Origin: Labilibaculum manganireducens
GTDB lineage: Bacteria > Bacteroidota > Bacteroidia > Bacteroidales > Marinifilaceae
Reading direction: 5' to 3'
Assembly (NCBI RefSeq): GCF_002843385.1
Contig: NZ_MVDE01000015.1
Location: 1 to 64,000, forward strand
DNA: 64,000 nucleotides
Both the position numbers and the translations under genes were made by a program. The notes under the pieces were generated by a model. That model saw nothing but the letters and a program-made list of their open reading frames with translations. It did no database searches and was not told the origin of the DNA. Shown here piece by piece: positions 10,570-19,180 of the stretch; within the stretch, counting starts at the first letter, position 1; each line of letters begins with the position of its first letter.

Positions 10570-10727
10570 ATTTCTTTCGGTGTACTAATATCTGTATTAT
10601 ATGATGTTCAATTTTCCCATTATTTAGAGTGACCCAATCACCTTTCTATTGTGCGAATTGCTAAAATCATAACAACAGCAACAAACACAGCACATTTCCA
10701 CCTATTCAATTAGACTTAATAAAAATA

Positions 10728-10756
10728 AGCTCACTGCCAAATAGTGGCAGTGAGCT
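10728..10756. terminator. Perfect 11-bp hairpin upstream of the lipoprotein gene
   Basis: AGCTCACTGCC and GGCAGTGAGCT flank a 7-nt loop. The plus-strand tail is weak (TTTCATAAC), whereas the minus-strand tail is TATTTTTATT. It may terminate the HTH gene transcript or be a regulatory stem before 10882. Confidence 0.5.
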
Positions 10757-10881
10757 TTCATAACTTGGTTCTCGAGTTTATCAATATGCGCACAATAAAA
10801 CTCAAGGCTCAAAATCTCGTTCGAGGAGATAAGGGGCAAAATTAAAGTTATTTTTAGTATTAATCTTTAAATTTTGACAAA

Positions 10882-12693
10882 ATGAAAACAAAACTCTTTT
10901 GGCTCTTGGCTTCACTACTCTTTCTTATTAGTTGTCGAGATAATTTAACTGCAGACCTTCAACCCACGGAAAGTAGAGAAAATACCTATGCAAAAACTGA
11001 ATTACAGACCTTGCCTTCAATTAAATTAAATAATAGTGGCGGTGTAAAAAGCACCTCTCCCATCGGAAACTATCCCATTGATCTTTCCAATCCCCCAAGA
11101 AGTGTCAAAATAAACGGAACATATCATTCCGATTTTAAATATTGGTTTGACACCAACGTAGCAAGCAAAATCCCCTACAATATTAAAAATGACATATCTG
11201 ATAAAGATGGCTGGGAAGTTATATATAACACGATACGAGAATACAATCCATCAACATATCAAGGTACTACAGATTTCCCTTTCATTGGATTATATAATCG
11301 ATATAGAGGTATTTTCAGATTCTTCTACTATCATGCTTTAAACACAGAAGGTAACGATGTAGTAGGCATATTAGCTCTAGCTTCCGGCAACAACTCTAAA
11401 ATACTCAATCACCCATCAATTGGAGAGTCTTATCCAGTTAATCAGACTAAAAGATACCTGAGTACAATGGGCACTGCACTTTCCTCTAATTTTAGTAATG
11501 TTGAAAATGGATTAGCTCCAAACCACTGGTATTGTTTTGACTTTGATGTTTCTTGCTATGATCCCAATGTAAATTCAGGCGGATTAACTTTTGCAATAAC
11601 TTCTATTCAACGAGATAATCTTGAATTTAGTGGTAATATATCAGGAGATATTACAGGTAGTATAATAGGAAGTTCATCTTCTTCAGGCAGCCTTCTTAGT
11701 ATTGGTAACTTATTTTCTAAAAAAGACGAGGCCACATCTACAACCAATGTTAACCTAGAGGTGAATGGTGCAAATGCTGATGCAATGGGAACTAGTTTAC
11801 AAAACAAAGCCAATAATTCCACTGCAGGCATTGACGTAAAAAACTTATTTAAAGGCATCGTTAAAGATGGTGTTAGCGCATTAAAAAAAGGAGTATCAAG
11901 TTTTATGAGTTCCGGTATTTCAGGTCTTTTTTCTTCTCTAAGCTCTTCTTTATTTGGAAGTTCCACACCAACCATACAGCAGGTAAAACTCCAAACCAAA
12001 CTAGATCTTACCGGGTCGGGGACAATAACATCAAAAACTTCTTATTCATTCAATTTGGAAATGCCAAACAAAAGAATAGGATTATTACATCTTGCTGTTC
12101 CACCAACAATAAATTGCTCTGAATACGTAACGCTAAATACAGGTAGTTTTAATCCTAATCCTAACGATGCTACCTCATATATGCTAACCCATAAATTCGG
12201 AACAACCAACTGTGATGTAGTAGTTAATCCTGATGTTGCAAATGAAATCGATGTATACACAACCACACGTATATTATATATTAATAAAAGCGCTGATTTT
12301 AACCTTGTCCCAAGCACCTCTGATAAATCAGTTGCTTTTATTTGGGGTAAGCTAACATTCCCTTATCACTATACAGATATAGTTGGACTTGATAAAGATA
12401 CCGAAATTTGGTGGATTAATAATAGTGTTGCATTGCCTTCTCGTAACGTCAGCACCATCGGACACCTAATCTATAAATCCGGAAACAAAGATTTTATAAC
12501 ATCAGAACCATTAAATCAAATTTATTTAAAAATTAATTTTAAAATTGTACCAAAAAATGGAACTGAAACATTCTATCTTCAAAAAACTTACAAGGCAAAT
12601 ATAAAAGAATACAATACAAGCAACCCATATCCTTGGAATTGGGCAAATATCTGGCCAAATGGAACAGGAGACACAGATGGCCCTCCTAGCTAA
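10882..12693 (+). CDS. Unknown 603-residue lipoprotein
   Basis: I do not recognise this gene's family. The N-terminus is a lipoprotein signal: MKTK, a hydrophobic stretch, then LISC with Cys18 as the lipidation site, followed by RDNLT. Residues about 75-240 look globular and aromatic-rich (IGLYNRYRGIFRFFYYHAL and APNHWYCFDFDVSCYD). Residues about 245-365 are Ser/Gly-rich with alternating polar and hydrophobic residues and amphipathic pieces (IVKDGVSALKKGVSSFMSS), then a beta-rich C-terminal part (about 365-603) ending in a Trp/Pro-rich tail. Outer-membrane or surface location is likely. It stands alone, 312 nt after the HTH gene. A pore-forming or surface-assembly role is possible from composition but is not supported by a motif. 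Confidence 0.75.
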   Translation: MKTKLFWLLASLLFLISCRDNLTADLQPTESRENTYAKTELQTLPSIKLNNSGGVKSTSPIGNYPIDLSNPPRSVKINGTYHSDFKYWFDTNVASKIPYNIKNDISDKDGWEVIYNTIREYNPSTYQGTTDFPFIGLYNRYRGIFRFFYYHALNTEGNDVVGILALASGNNSKILNHPSIGESYPVNQTKRYLSTMGTALSSNFSNVENGLAPNHWYCFDFDVSCYDPNVNSGGLTFAITSIQRDNLEFSGNISGDITGSIIGSSSSSGSLLSIGNLFSKKDEATSTTNVNLEVNGANADAMGTSLQNKANNSTAGIDVKNLFKGIVKDGVSALKKGVSSFMSSGISGLFSSLSSSLFGSSTPTIQQVKLQTKLDLTGSGTITSKTSYSFNLEMPNKRIGLLHLAVPPTINCSEYVTLNTGSFNPNPNDATSYMLTHKFGTTNCDVVVNPDVANEIDVYTTTRILYINKSADFNLVPSTSDKSVAFIWGKLTFPYHYTDIVGLDKDTEIWWINNSVALPSRNVSTIGHLIYKSGNKDFITSEPLNQIYLKINFKIVPKNGTETFYLQKTYKANIKEYNTSNPYPWNWANIWPNGTGDTDGPPS

Positions 12694-12769
12694 CTTTTCA
12701 ATTAGCCCATTAAAATTATAGACTTTTCAATAGAATTGAAAATTACAATGAATTTAAAAACAACCCAAC

Positions 12770-13246
12770 ATGAAAAACAACGATTTAATCCAGGTCACCT
12801 TCACTGCAGAAGAATTGACCGAGAACAATGCCCATTTAGATGCTTTGCTGGTTTCTGCCAACCAAAATGCACCCGGTTTAACTCCCGAGCAACGCTCTAC
12901 CTTTGGTTCTATTAACGAAACCAATAAATTACTGGTGAACAAAGCCAAAGTAATTATGCAGGAAAACCCTAAATACATACCCAATTTTGTAAGTATGGAT
13001 GAGTTTGACCGGGATTTTAGAGCCAGAGAGGTGATTGAAGAGATGCTGCGGAAAGTAGCTCAGATTCAACAAAAATTAAGCGACACCAAAATCCTGCTGG
13101 ATAACGATAACTATCAGGATGCAATGGCCTATTACCGTTCGGTTCGCTACTTTGCCAGCGAACACGATCAGGAAGCAATGCCTTTGTATGATGAGCTGAA
13201 GCAATTCTTCCCCAACCATAAGAATGGATCAAAGGAGGAAGAATAA
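12770..13246 (+). CDS. Unknown 158-residue protein
   Basis: The family is not recognised. The protein is acidic, likely all-helical and soluble, with no signal peptide or membrane segment. The N-terminal half (FTAEELTENNAHLDALLVSANQ) and the region EVIEEMLRKVAQIQQKLSDTKILLDND look like amphipathic helices, possibly a bundle. It starts at ATG 77 nt after the lipoprotein stop, across a small inverted repeat TTTTCAAT/ATTGAAAA (12724-12742), and is followed by a hairpin at 13273-13301. It may share a transcript with the lipoprotein. Confidence 0.65.
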   Translation: MKNNDLIQVTFTAEELTENNAHLDALLVSANQNAPGLTPEQRSTFGSINETNKLLVNKAKVIMQENPKYIPNFVSMDEFDRDFRAREVIEEMLRKVAQIQQKLSDTKILLDNDNYQDAMAYYRSVRYFASEHDQEAMPLYDELKQFFPNHKNGSKEEE

Positions 13247-13272
13247 ATACCCTTCAATTATTTGAATTTAAA

Positions 13273-13301
13273 AAAGCGGAATCAAACAAAAGTTCCGCTT
13301 T
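13273..13301. terminator. Hairpin terminator after the 158-residue gene
   Basis: AAAGCGGAA and TTCCGCTTT are arms around an 11-nt loop. On the minus strand the stem is followed by TTTTTT; on the plus strand the T tail is short. It lies 27 nt after the stop at 13246. Confidence 0.55.
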
Positions 13302-13303
13302 AA

Positions 13304-13378
13304 TTGTCATTCTGAGCTTGTCAAAGAATCTGCTGCATTGGGAGACGACAGATGTTTCAACTTCGCTCAACATGACAA
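13304..13378. repeat. Dispersed palindromic repeat (LSEVE/FDKLRMT type)
   Basis: TTGTCATTCTGAGC at the left and GCTCAACATGACAA at the right are near-perfect terminal inverted repeats of a 75-bp element. In translation it gives the strings MLSEVETS and FDKLRMT, a signature I know from many spurious hypothetical proteins in Bacteroidota. The ORFs over it are artefacts of the repeat. Confidence 0.7.
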
Positions 13379-13456
13379 GCCGATTCGAATTCTTCCTTTT
13401 TGGACCGCCTCTTTTCTTTTTGCCCCACCCTTGCACATACTGCCTTTTTTAGGTTC

Positions 13457-13559
13457 AATCGAGTATCGAGGCACGAAAATCGAGTATCGAGATACGGTTA
13501 CGATTAAAAATTTTAACACGAAGTGTGGTTCCACCCTCGAAAATCGAGTATCGAGACAC
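13457..13559. repeat. Three copies of AATCGAGTATCGAG
   Basis: Copies begin at 13457, 13478 and 13542, each followed by GCAC, ATAC or ACAC. Around the third copy a longer, decayed unit (AAAAATTTTAACACGAAGTGTGGTTC) partly recurs at about 13567-13607. No coding potential. Confidence 0.6.
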
Positions 13560-13720
13560 ACTTCCGGTCAAAAAGTTTGACAGGAATCGTGGTTCGCACC
13601 ACAATTGAGCCTAAAAGTTTTAACTTGGAACCTAAAAAATTATTGTTAACACTCTCAATACCTGACAGAATCTTAAAACCCCTCCCATCTCCACTCAATT
13701 CTATTTCCAATTTTTAGCTA

Positions 13721-13729
13721 TCTTTGCAG
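13721..13729 (+). promoter_or_regulatory. thiL promoter (-7 box)
   Basis: TATCTTTGC matches TAnnTTTGC and lies 26 nt before the thiL start. An unusually good Shine-Dalgarno-like AAGGAGA follows at 13746-13752, directly before ATG 13755, which supports that start. Confidence 0.6.
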
Positions 13730-13754
13730 GCAAATATCAATAATTAAGGAGACT

Positions 13755-14801
13755 ATGCAGGAAAACAATGCTAAAGGAACCGATATTGCCACATTGGGCG
13801 AATTCGGATTGATTAAACACCTTACCAAAAATATAAAACTAAAACACGCAAGCACCAATGTGGGTGTGGGCGACGACGCTGCTGTTTTGGATTATCAGAA
13901 TAAAAAAACCGTAGTTACCACCGATTTATTGCTGGAAGGCATCCATTTCGATTTAATGTACACGCCACTTAAACATTTAGGCTACAAATGTATTGCCGTG
14001 AATGTTTCGGATATTTATGCCATGAATGCCCTGCCAAAGCAGGTGACTGTTTCTATTGCCATCTCGAAACGATTCACCCTGGAAGCTATCGAGGAGCTTT
14101 ACGAAGGAATCAATTTGGCCTGCGAAAATTACAATGTCGATTTGGTGGGTGGCGATACCACATCCTCTTTAACCGGATTGTGCATTTCGGTAACTGCAAT
14201 TGGCGAAGCTGATGCTGAGCAACTGGCTTACCGCAGCGGAGCAAAAGAGAATGATTTAATCTGCGTAAGCGGAAATTTAGGGGCGGCCTTTGCCGGATTA
14301 CAGCTGTTGGAGCGCGAAAAACGTGTTTACGAAAGCAATCCAGCCATGCAACCTGACTTAACGGGGCATGATTACATCTTAGAGCGTCAGTTGAAGCCTG
14401 AAGCCCGAAAAGACATTTATGAACGTTTGCAGGAAGCAAAGATTGTTCCTAGTTCGATGATTGATATTTCGGACGGATTGTCATCGGATATTATGCACAT
14501 CTGCGAGGAATCGAAAGTTGGCTGCCAGATTTACGAAGAAAAAATTCCTGTTGACTACGAAACACACAAAATGGCCGAGGAGTTGAACATGAACTACAGT
14601 ACTTTTTCGTTAAACGGCGGTGAAGATTACGAGCTGCTGTTTACTGTTCCTTTGGATCAATTCGATGCGATTGAAAAAATAGAGGATGTGAAAATAATTG
14701 GTCACATCACCGATATCTCGAAAGGAAAATATTTGGTGACGCGCGATGGTGTGGAAATTGAATTGCAGGCTCAGGGCTGGAATCCAATTAAAGAAGAGTA
14801 A
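13755..14801 (+). CDS. thiL: Thiamine-monophosphate kinase ThiL
   Basis: ThiL phosphorylates thiamine monophosphate to thiamine diphosphate with ATP. The 348-residue protein shows the AIR-synthase-like fold markers: the N-terminal GEFGLIKHL, VGDDAAVLD with metal-binding Asp residues, the TTDLLLEGIHFD loop, VGGDTT, IDISDGLSSDI and NGGEDYELLF. Length is normal. It is the only thiamine gene in the window and is transcribed alone between repeat-rich spacers. A strong GC hairpin at 14842-14861 probably ends it. Confidence 0.96.
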   Translation: MQENNAKGTDIATLGEFGLIKHLTKNIKLKHASTNVGVGDDAAVLDYQNKKTVVTTDLLLEGIHFDLMYTPLKHLGYKCIAVNVSDIYAMNALPKQVTVSIAISKRFTLEAIEELYEGINLACENYNVDLVGGDTTSSLTGLCISVTAIGEADAEQLAYRSGAKENDLICVSGNLGAAFAGLQLLEREKRVYESNPAMQPDLTGHDYILERQLKPEARKDIYERLQEAKIVPSSMIDISDGLSSDIMHICEESKVGCQIYEEKIPVDYETHKMAEELNMNYSTFSLNGGEDYELLFTVPLDQFDAIEKIEDVKIIGHITDISKGKYLVTRDGVEIELQAQGWNPIKEE

Positions 14802-14816
14802 AAGCTTTAAATATTC

Positions 14817-14829
14817 GGGCTGAAAGCCC
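14817..14829. repeat. Small palindrome of the RAYT/REP cluster (left 1)
   Basis: GGGCT-GAA-AGCCC. It is one of six short GC palindromes around the transposase gene. Confidence 0.55.
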
Positions 14830-14841
14830 AATTAAATTAAG

Positions 14842-14867
14842 CCCGGGGATACTTCCCCGGGTATTTT
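14842..14867 (+). terminator. thiL terminator, also part of the palindrome cluster
   Basis: CCCGGGG and CCCCGGG flank a 6-nt loop and are followed by TATTTTT. The stem lies 40 nt after the thiL stop. It also fits the REP-like palindrome group around the RAYT gene. Confidence 0.7.
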
Positions 14868-14884
14868 TACAGCAGCAGGAAAAC

Positions 14885-14897
14885 GCCCTGAAAGGGC
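14885..14897. repeat. Small palindrome GCCCT-GAA-AGGGC (left 3)
   Basis: It is the exact reverse complement of the palindrome at 15446-15458 on the other side of the transposase gene, so the pair forms inverted flanks. Confidence 0.65.
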
Positions 14898-14976
14898 AAT
14901 TTATACCTACTTAACACTCAAAACTCCTTTAAACATATATAGATCCCAATTAGGTATATTATATCAGTACTCACTA

Positions 14977-15432
14977 TTAATCTCTCCACAAATATTCTTC
15001 ATTATATTCAATTCCATACTCTTTTAAAAATAGAAGATATTCATCTCTAAATATCAGTTTCCGGTGATGTTCTTCCTGATTTTCAATATACTGTTTCGTT
15101 TTATCGTGCACAGAAGAACTAACAGAAAAGCCAATATAACCTCCTTGCCAGGCAAATTTTGAATAGTTTGATCCCTTTGTCTTGATCCAACGACTACTAT
15201 GCCTCTTGATCTCTTCAACCAACTTTGCAAGTGCAATATTCTTGGACATTATACACAATATATGTACATGATCTTCGACTCCATTAATTATTATCGGAAT
15301 TGAATCGTTATCCTTTATAATGGCACCAATATATGCATACAATTCTGCTCGGTTTTCCTTGCTTATTTTAGTAGTATTATTCTTCACATGAAAAATAATG
15401 TGAACAAACAGTTTGGATCATGATTGTGCCAT
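14977..15432 (-). pseudogene. IS200-like / REP-associated tyrosine transposase with a nonsense codon at position 5
   Basis: Read from ATG 15432, the frame gives MAQS, then TGA (15418-15420), then SKLFVHIIFHVKNN and an otherwise open frame to 14977, 151 codons in all, the usual size for a Y1 transposase. The segment after the stop matches the first beta strand expected at the N-terminus of this family, so the true start is upstream and the stop interrupts it. The HUH motif (His55, His57 in EDHVHIL) and the catalytic Tyr115 (KQYIENQEEHH) are intact. A GTG at 15387 could start a truncated protein lacking the first strand. Short palindromes lie on both sides. Alternatives are stop-codon readthrough or a sequencing error. 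Confidence 0.75.
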
Positions 15433-15445
15433 AAAATATAAATCT

Positions 15446-15458
15446 GCCCTTTCAGGGC
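15446..15458. repeat. Small palindrome GCCCT-TTC-AGGGC (right 1)
   Basis: It is the inverted copy of 14885-14897, located 14 nt upstream of the transposase ATG. Confidence 0.65.
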
Positions 15459-15482
15459 GTTTAATTAATATATCTTTATCGA

Positions 15483-15501
15483 CCCAAAGCATTGCTTTGG
15501 G
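15483..15501. repeat. Small palindrome CCCAAAGC-ATT-GCTTTGGG (right 2)
   Basis: A perfect 8-bp stem with a 3-nt loop, part of the palindrome cluster beside the RAYT gene. Confidence 0.65.
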
Positions 15502-15513
15502 CTGAAATAAATT

Positions 15514-15526
15514 GCCACTTTGTGGC
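15514..15526. repeat. Small palindrome GCCAC-TTT-GTGGC (right 3)
   Basis: A perfect 5-bp stem with a 3-nt loop, the last of the six palindromes. Confidence 0.55.
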
Positions 15527-15590
15527 GCTAAATTGCACTTAAGTTAACAATATCATTTAATATTAATCACCACTACAACCATTTAAAAAC

Positions 15591-15628
15591 AAAAAAGTGA
15601 GACTCTCCACTGAAAGTCTCACTTTTTT
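15591..15628. terminator. Bidirectional terminator after lpxA
   Basis: A run of A6 then GTGAGACT (15591-15604) pairs with AGTCTCAC then T6 (15615-15628). On the minus strand it lies about 70 nt past the lpxA stop. Confidence 0.75.
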
Positions 15629-15637
15629 ATATCTAAT

Positions 15638-15704
15638 ATCTATCGGGATTACTCAGAATAAAAATGATATAATTCCGCCAGATAAATCTATCGGGATTAC
15701 TCAG
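15638..15704. repeat. 19-bp direct repeat overlapping the lpxA stop
   Basis: ATCTATCGGGATTACTCAG occurs at 15638-15656 and again at 15686-15704. The second copy contains the lpxA stop codon (15697-15699) and its last codons. This suggests a local duplication at the 3' end of lpxA. Confidence 0.8.
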
Positions 15705-16479
15705 GAAAATATCCTCTCATAATTCCACGTTTCGAATTCTTTACAAATAAGATAATGTCATCACGCTCAGGAGAAGCAGGCATCTCGGCCTCGATAGCTT
15801 CCAGTGCATTAAAGTTATTCATTCCTTTTTGGTACAGGTAACGGTACACATCCTGAATTTCACGGATTTTTTCATTCCCGAATTCACGACGACGCAAACC
15901 AATTGAATTCACACCAATGTAGGAAACCGGTTCGCGACCAGCTTTTACGAAGGGAGGAACATCTTTACGAACCAAAGATCCACCTGAAATCATTACGTGT
16001 GAACCAATGTGAACGAACTGATGAACAGCAACCAGTCCGCTAAGAATAGCGAAATCATCGATAATTACCTCACCGGCAATTTGAGTTGCATTACCAATGA
16101 TACAATTATTACCAATAATACAATCGTGCGCTACATGCACATAGGCCATCAACAAACAGTTGCTTCCAATGATGGTTTTCCCTTTGGCTACAGTCCCTCT
16201 GTTAATGGTAACACACTCACGAATGGTGGTGTTGTCGCCAATTTCAACAGTTGTTTTTTCGCCACGAAATTTTAAATCCTGCGGAACAGCACCAATAACG
16301 GCTCCCGGAAATACCACACAATTTTTACCAATATGGGTTCCCTCCATGATTGTGGCATTCGAGCCAATACGGGTTCCTTCTTCAATTACAACATTTTTGT
16401 CAATAGTAACAAAGGGCTCAATCACTACATTATCAGCGATCTTAGCCTCAGGATGTACATATGCTAACGGTTGCTTCAT
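15697..16479 (-). CDS. lpxA: LpxA, UDP-GlcNAc acyltransferase
   Basis: LpxA adds the first acyl chain in lipid A synthesis. The protein is a left-handed beta-helix made of hexapeptide repeats (for example IADNVVIEPFVTIDKNVVIEE), with the catalytic His in YVHVAHDCIIG and a helical C-terminus. I place the start at ATG 16479 (MKQPLAYVHPEAKI, 260 residues), the family start; the frame stays open to 16518 but the extra 13 residues are atypical. It follows the lpxC/fabZ fusion on the same strand, in the Bacteroidota order lpxD-lpxC/fabZ-lpxA. Confidence 0.95.
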   Translation of the reverse strand: MKQPLAYVHPEAKIADNVVIEPFVTIDKNVVIEEGTRIGSNATIMEGTHIGKNCVVFPGAVIGAVPQDLKFRGEKTTVEIGDNTTIRECVTINRGTVAKGKTIIGSNCLLMAYVHVAHDCIIGNNCIIGNATQIAGEVIIDDFAILSGLVAVHQFVHIGSHVMISGGSLVRKDVPPFVKAGREPVSYIGVNSIGLRRREFGNEKIREIQDVYRYLYQKGMNNFNALEAIEAEMPASPERDDIILFVKNSKRGIMRGYFPE

Positions 16480-16550
16480 TTTTTTTATATTTCGTTTTAT
16501 GCAAAACTCCCGTTTCAAGAAGTTGTTGCGTAGCAGTAGTTACTAATTAA

Positions 16551-17942
16551 TTATTTTTTCTTTGCGATTTGAGCCATAAACTCACCTTCGGCAACAATAG
16601 TATCACCAACAAAAGCTAAACCGCGCATGTTAGCAATTCCCCTACGAATAGGAGATAAAAATGACAATTTAAAAATTAAAGTATCACCTGGAACCACCTT
16701 TTTTCTAAACTTGATATTGTTTTGAGTCAGGAAATAAGTAGAATAGTTTTCAGGATCTTCGACCTGGTTAAGTACTAAAATACCTCCACATTGAGCCATA
16801 GCCTCCACCATAAGAACACCTGGCATTACCGGTTCTCCCGGAAAATGGCCAACAAAAAACGGCTCGTTCATAGACACATTCTTCACCCCCACAATACTGT
16901 CATCCTGAATATCAATAATTTTGTCAACCAACAAGAATGGAGGACGGTGAGGCAACAAACCCATTACGCCATTAATGTCTAATACAGGCTCTTTGTTTGG
17001 ATCATAAGCCGGAACTGAATCTTTTCCCATTTCTTTCTTAATTCGTTTGATTAATAATTTCGCCATTTCGGTGTTCGGTCCGTGACCAGGACAGGTTGCA
17101 ATAACCCTTCCCTTAATAAACTTTCCGCAGAGAGCAAGGTCGCCAATCACATCCAATAGTTTGTGACGTGCACACTCGTTATCGAAATAAAGTTCTAAAT
17201 TACTTAAAATTCCTTCCTTTACCTCAACATACTGATGGTCGAATAAATCAGCAATACGATCTAACTCTTTCTGTTCCATCATTTGGTCCATTATAACAAT
17301 GGCATTATCCAAATCTCCGCCCTTAACTAAATTGTGGTTTAACAGAAATTCCAGTTCCCGTACAAATACAAACGTACGGCACATCGAGATTTCCTCTTTA
17401 TAATCTTTTAATGAACTTAAGCGGGCATACTGATTTCTCAACACTTTAGAGTTGAATGAAATCATTGTGTCCACACTATATTCATCGTCAGGCAGAATCG
17501 TAATTTCAGAACCACGTGCTTCATCCCTATAAGTTATCTTCTCTTTTGGCACGTAATACTCACGAATTGCATCCTGCTCTGCAATACCGGCATTTTCAAT
17601 TCCTTCTACATAAAATTTCGCACTCCCATCTAAAATTGGAGGCTCAGTAGAATTCATCTCAATCAGGCAATTATCAATGCCTAATCCGTACAAAGCTGAT
17701 AATGCATGCTCAATGGTTTGAACTTTGCATTCTCCTTTTTCCAATACAGTTCCTCTCGAAGTATCACCAACATACTCGGCACTTGCTTCTATAACAGGCT
17801 GACCTTCTAAATCTACCCGTTTAAATTGATATCCGTGATTTTCGGATGCAGGCAGAAACTTTATAGAGACTTCCAGTCCTGTATGAAGTCCTTTTCCTGT
17901 AAGAGTAAATTCTTTTGCTAATGTTCTTTGTTTATCTGCCAT
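16551..17942 (-). CDS. lpxC/fabZ: LpxC/FabZ fusion: UDP-3-O-acyl-GlcNAc deacetylase and hydroxyacyl-ACP dehydratase
   Basis: This bifunctional 463-residue protein is typical of Bacteroidota. The LpxC part (about 1-305) has the Zn ligands His79 (QTIEHAL), His260 and Asp264 ([11 protein letters not shown]) and the active-site His287 in PGHGPN. A short linker (about 306-318) leads to FabZ (about 319-463) with [13 protein letters not shown], catalytic His366 in [13 protein letters not shown] and Glu380. The fusion joins the committed step of lipid A with a dehydratase that competes for the same 3-hydroxyacyl-ACP. It lies between lpxD and lpxA. Confidence 0.97.
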   Translation of the reverse strand: MADKQRTLAKEFTLTGKGLHTGLEVSIKFLPASENHGYQFKRVDLEGQPVIEASAEYVGDTSRGTVLEKGECKVQTIEHALSALYGLGIDNCLIEMNSTEPPILDGSAKFYVEGIENAGIAEQDAIREYYVPKEKITYRDEARGSEITILPDDEYSVDTMISFNSKVLRNQYARLSSLKDYKEEISMCRTFVFVRELEFLLNHNLVKGGDLDNAIVIMDQMMEQKELDRIADLFDHQYVEVKEGILSNLELYFDNECARHKLLDVIGDLALCGKFIKGRVIATCPGHGPNTEMAKLLIKRIKKEMGKDSVPAYDPNKEPVLDINGVMGLLPHRPPFLLVDKIIDIQDDSIVGVKNVSMNEPFFVGHFPGEPVMPGVLMVEAMAQCGGILVLNQVEDPENYSTYFLTQNNIKFRKKVVPGDTLIFKLSFLSPIRRGIANMRGLAFVGDTIVAEGEFMAQIAKKK

Positions 17943-17999
17943 AACTTGACATCAATATTTTTAAATCCCAGGTTAACTAATTGAAAGTAAAACTTTCCT

Positions 18000-19037
18000 T
18001 TACTCTTCCTTTAATCTTTTTATTTCCTTTTCCAGTTCAATAATTTGCTCTCTCATTTTTGGCAAATTCTTAAACAGAACATATGATTTTTGATAAGGCC
18101 CAAAATCGAAAGCCGGTGAACCTTGCAATACAGTTCCTTCTTTCTTAACCGTACGGCCAATACCAGATTGAGCAGCAATTTTCACTTCATCTGCAATCGA
18201 TAAATGACCTACGATTCCCACCTGGCCACCTATCATACAATTTTTACCAATCTTTGCGCTTCCCGCAATACCGGTTTGAGAGGCAATCACTGTATTTTCA
18301 TCTATTTCTACATTGTGAGCAACCTGAATCAGGTTATCCAGCTTCACTCCTTTACGGATGATTGTTGATCCCATAGTAGCACGATCAACACATGTATTTG
18401 CACCAATCTCAACATGATCTTCAATAAGCACATTACCTACCTGAGGAACTTTTTTGTAGTCGTTTGCCGATGAAGGGGCAAAACCAAATCCATCACCGCC
18501 AATTACAACGCCGGAGTGAAAAATGCATTCAGCACCAATCTTACATCCTTCGTAAATTTTAACTCCTGAGTTTAATATGGTATTGTCGCCAATAGTCACA
18601 TTATCGCCCACATAGCAGTGAGGATAAATTTTTACATTATTTCCAATCTGGACATTACTACCTATATATGCAAAGGCACCAATATAAATCTTCTCACCCA
18701 ATTTCGATGACTTGCTCACGAAAGAAGGCTCTTCAATTCCTGTTTTCTGAGGTTTGCTTTGCTCATACATTTCCAACAACTGAGCCAATGCCTGATAAGC
18801 ATCATCGACACGAATAAGTGTTGTCTCAATCTCCTTTTCAGTCTCAAAATCCTTGTTTACCAAAACAATTGATGACTGTGTAGAGTATATATAGTGCTCG
18901 TATTTAGGATTTGCCAAAAATGAAAGAGTTCCAGGCTTCCCTTCTTCAATTCTGGAAACATTGGTAACTTTAACCTTAGCGTTCCCATCTACCTCTCCGT
19001 TAAGAAACTCTGCAATATCTTCTGCTGTAAATTCCAT
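18000..19037 (-). CDS. lpxD: LpxD, UDP-3-O-acylglucosamine N-acyltransferase
   Basis: LpxD adds the N-linked acyl chain to the lipid A precursor. The 345-residue protein has an N-terminal uridine-binding domain (about 1-100), then hexapeptide repeats ([21 protein letters not shown] and later), the catalytic His in [22 protein letters not shown], and a C-terminal helical segment ([17 protein letters not shown]). It is the first lpx gene. Promoter elements and an 18-bp palindrome lie 110-145 nt upstream. Confidence 0.96.
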   Translation of the reverse strand: MEFTAEDIAEFLNGEVDGNAKVKVTNVSRIEEGKPGTLSFLANPKYEHYIYSTQSSIVLVNKDFETEKEIETTLIRVDDAYQALAQLLEMYEQSKPQKTGIEEPSFVSKSSKLGEKIYIGAFAYIGSNVQIGNNVKIYPHCYVGDNVTIGDNTILNSGVKIYEGCKIGAECIFHSGVVIGGDGFGFAPSSANDYKKVPQVGNVLIEDHVEIGANTCVDRATMGSTIIRKGVKLDNLIQVAHNVEIDENTVIASQTGIAGSAKIGKNCMIGGQVGIVGHLSIADEVKIAAQSGIGRTVKKEGTVLQGSPAFDFGPYQKSYVLFKNLPKMREQIIELEKEIKRLKEE

Positions 19038-19148
19038 TCGTTCTATTTTTTATCAGATCAAAAAAATGATTCATTATATCCGGTATTCACAATACAAACA
19101 CCAAGCACAAATCATCCAATATAGCTGATTTATAAGAAAAAAATTTCT

Positions 19149-19180
19149 GCAAATCTAATAATTATTTCATGCGCATGAAA
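19149..19180 (-). promoter_or_regulatory. lpxD operon promoter
   Basis: The minus strand has TAGATTTGC (19157 down to 19149) as -7 box and TTTC (19180 down to 19177) as a near-consensus -33 box with a 19-nt spacer. The -33 box is inside the palindrome at 19164-19181. Confidence 0.55.

Noticed and set aside
11607-11999. 130-codon minus-strand ORF within the 603-residue lipoprotein gene
   Set aside because: Antisense to a gene with a clear signal peptide; low-complexity composition mirrors the Ser/Gly-rich sense strand.
13457-13559. Possible CRISPR array from the repeated AATCGAGTATCGAG units
   Set aside because: Spacing is uneven (21 and 64 nt), only three short copies exist, and no cas gene is in the window.
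13254-13717. Several overlapping short ORFs before thiL
   Set aside because: They translate dispersed and tandem repeats in both directions (LSEVE/FDKLRMT and AATCGAG units), not proteins.
15387-15387. GTG at 15387 as the normal start of the RAYT gene
   Set aside because: It would remove the first conserved strand, which is encoded upstream in the same frame behind the TGA; kept only as a possible truncated start.
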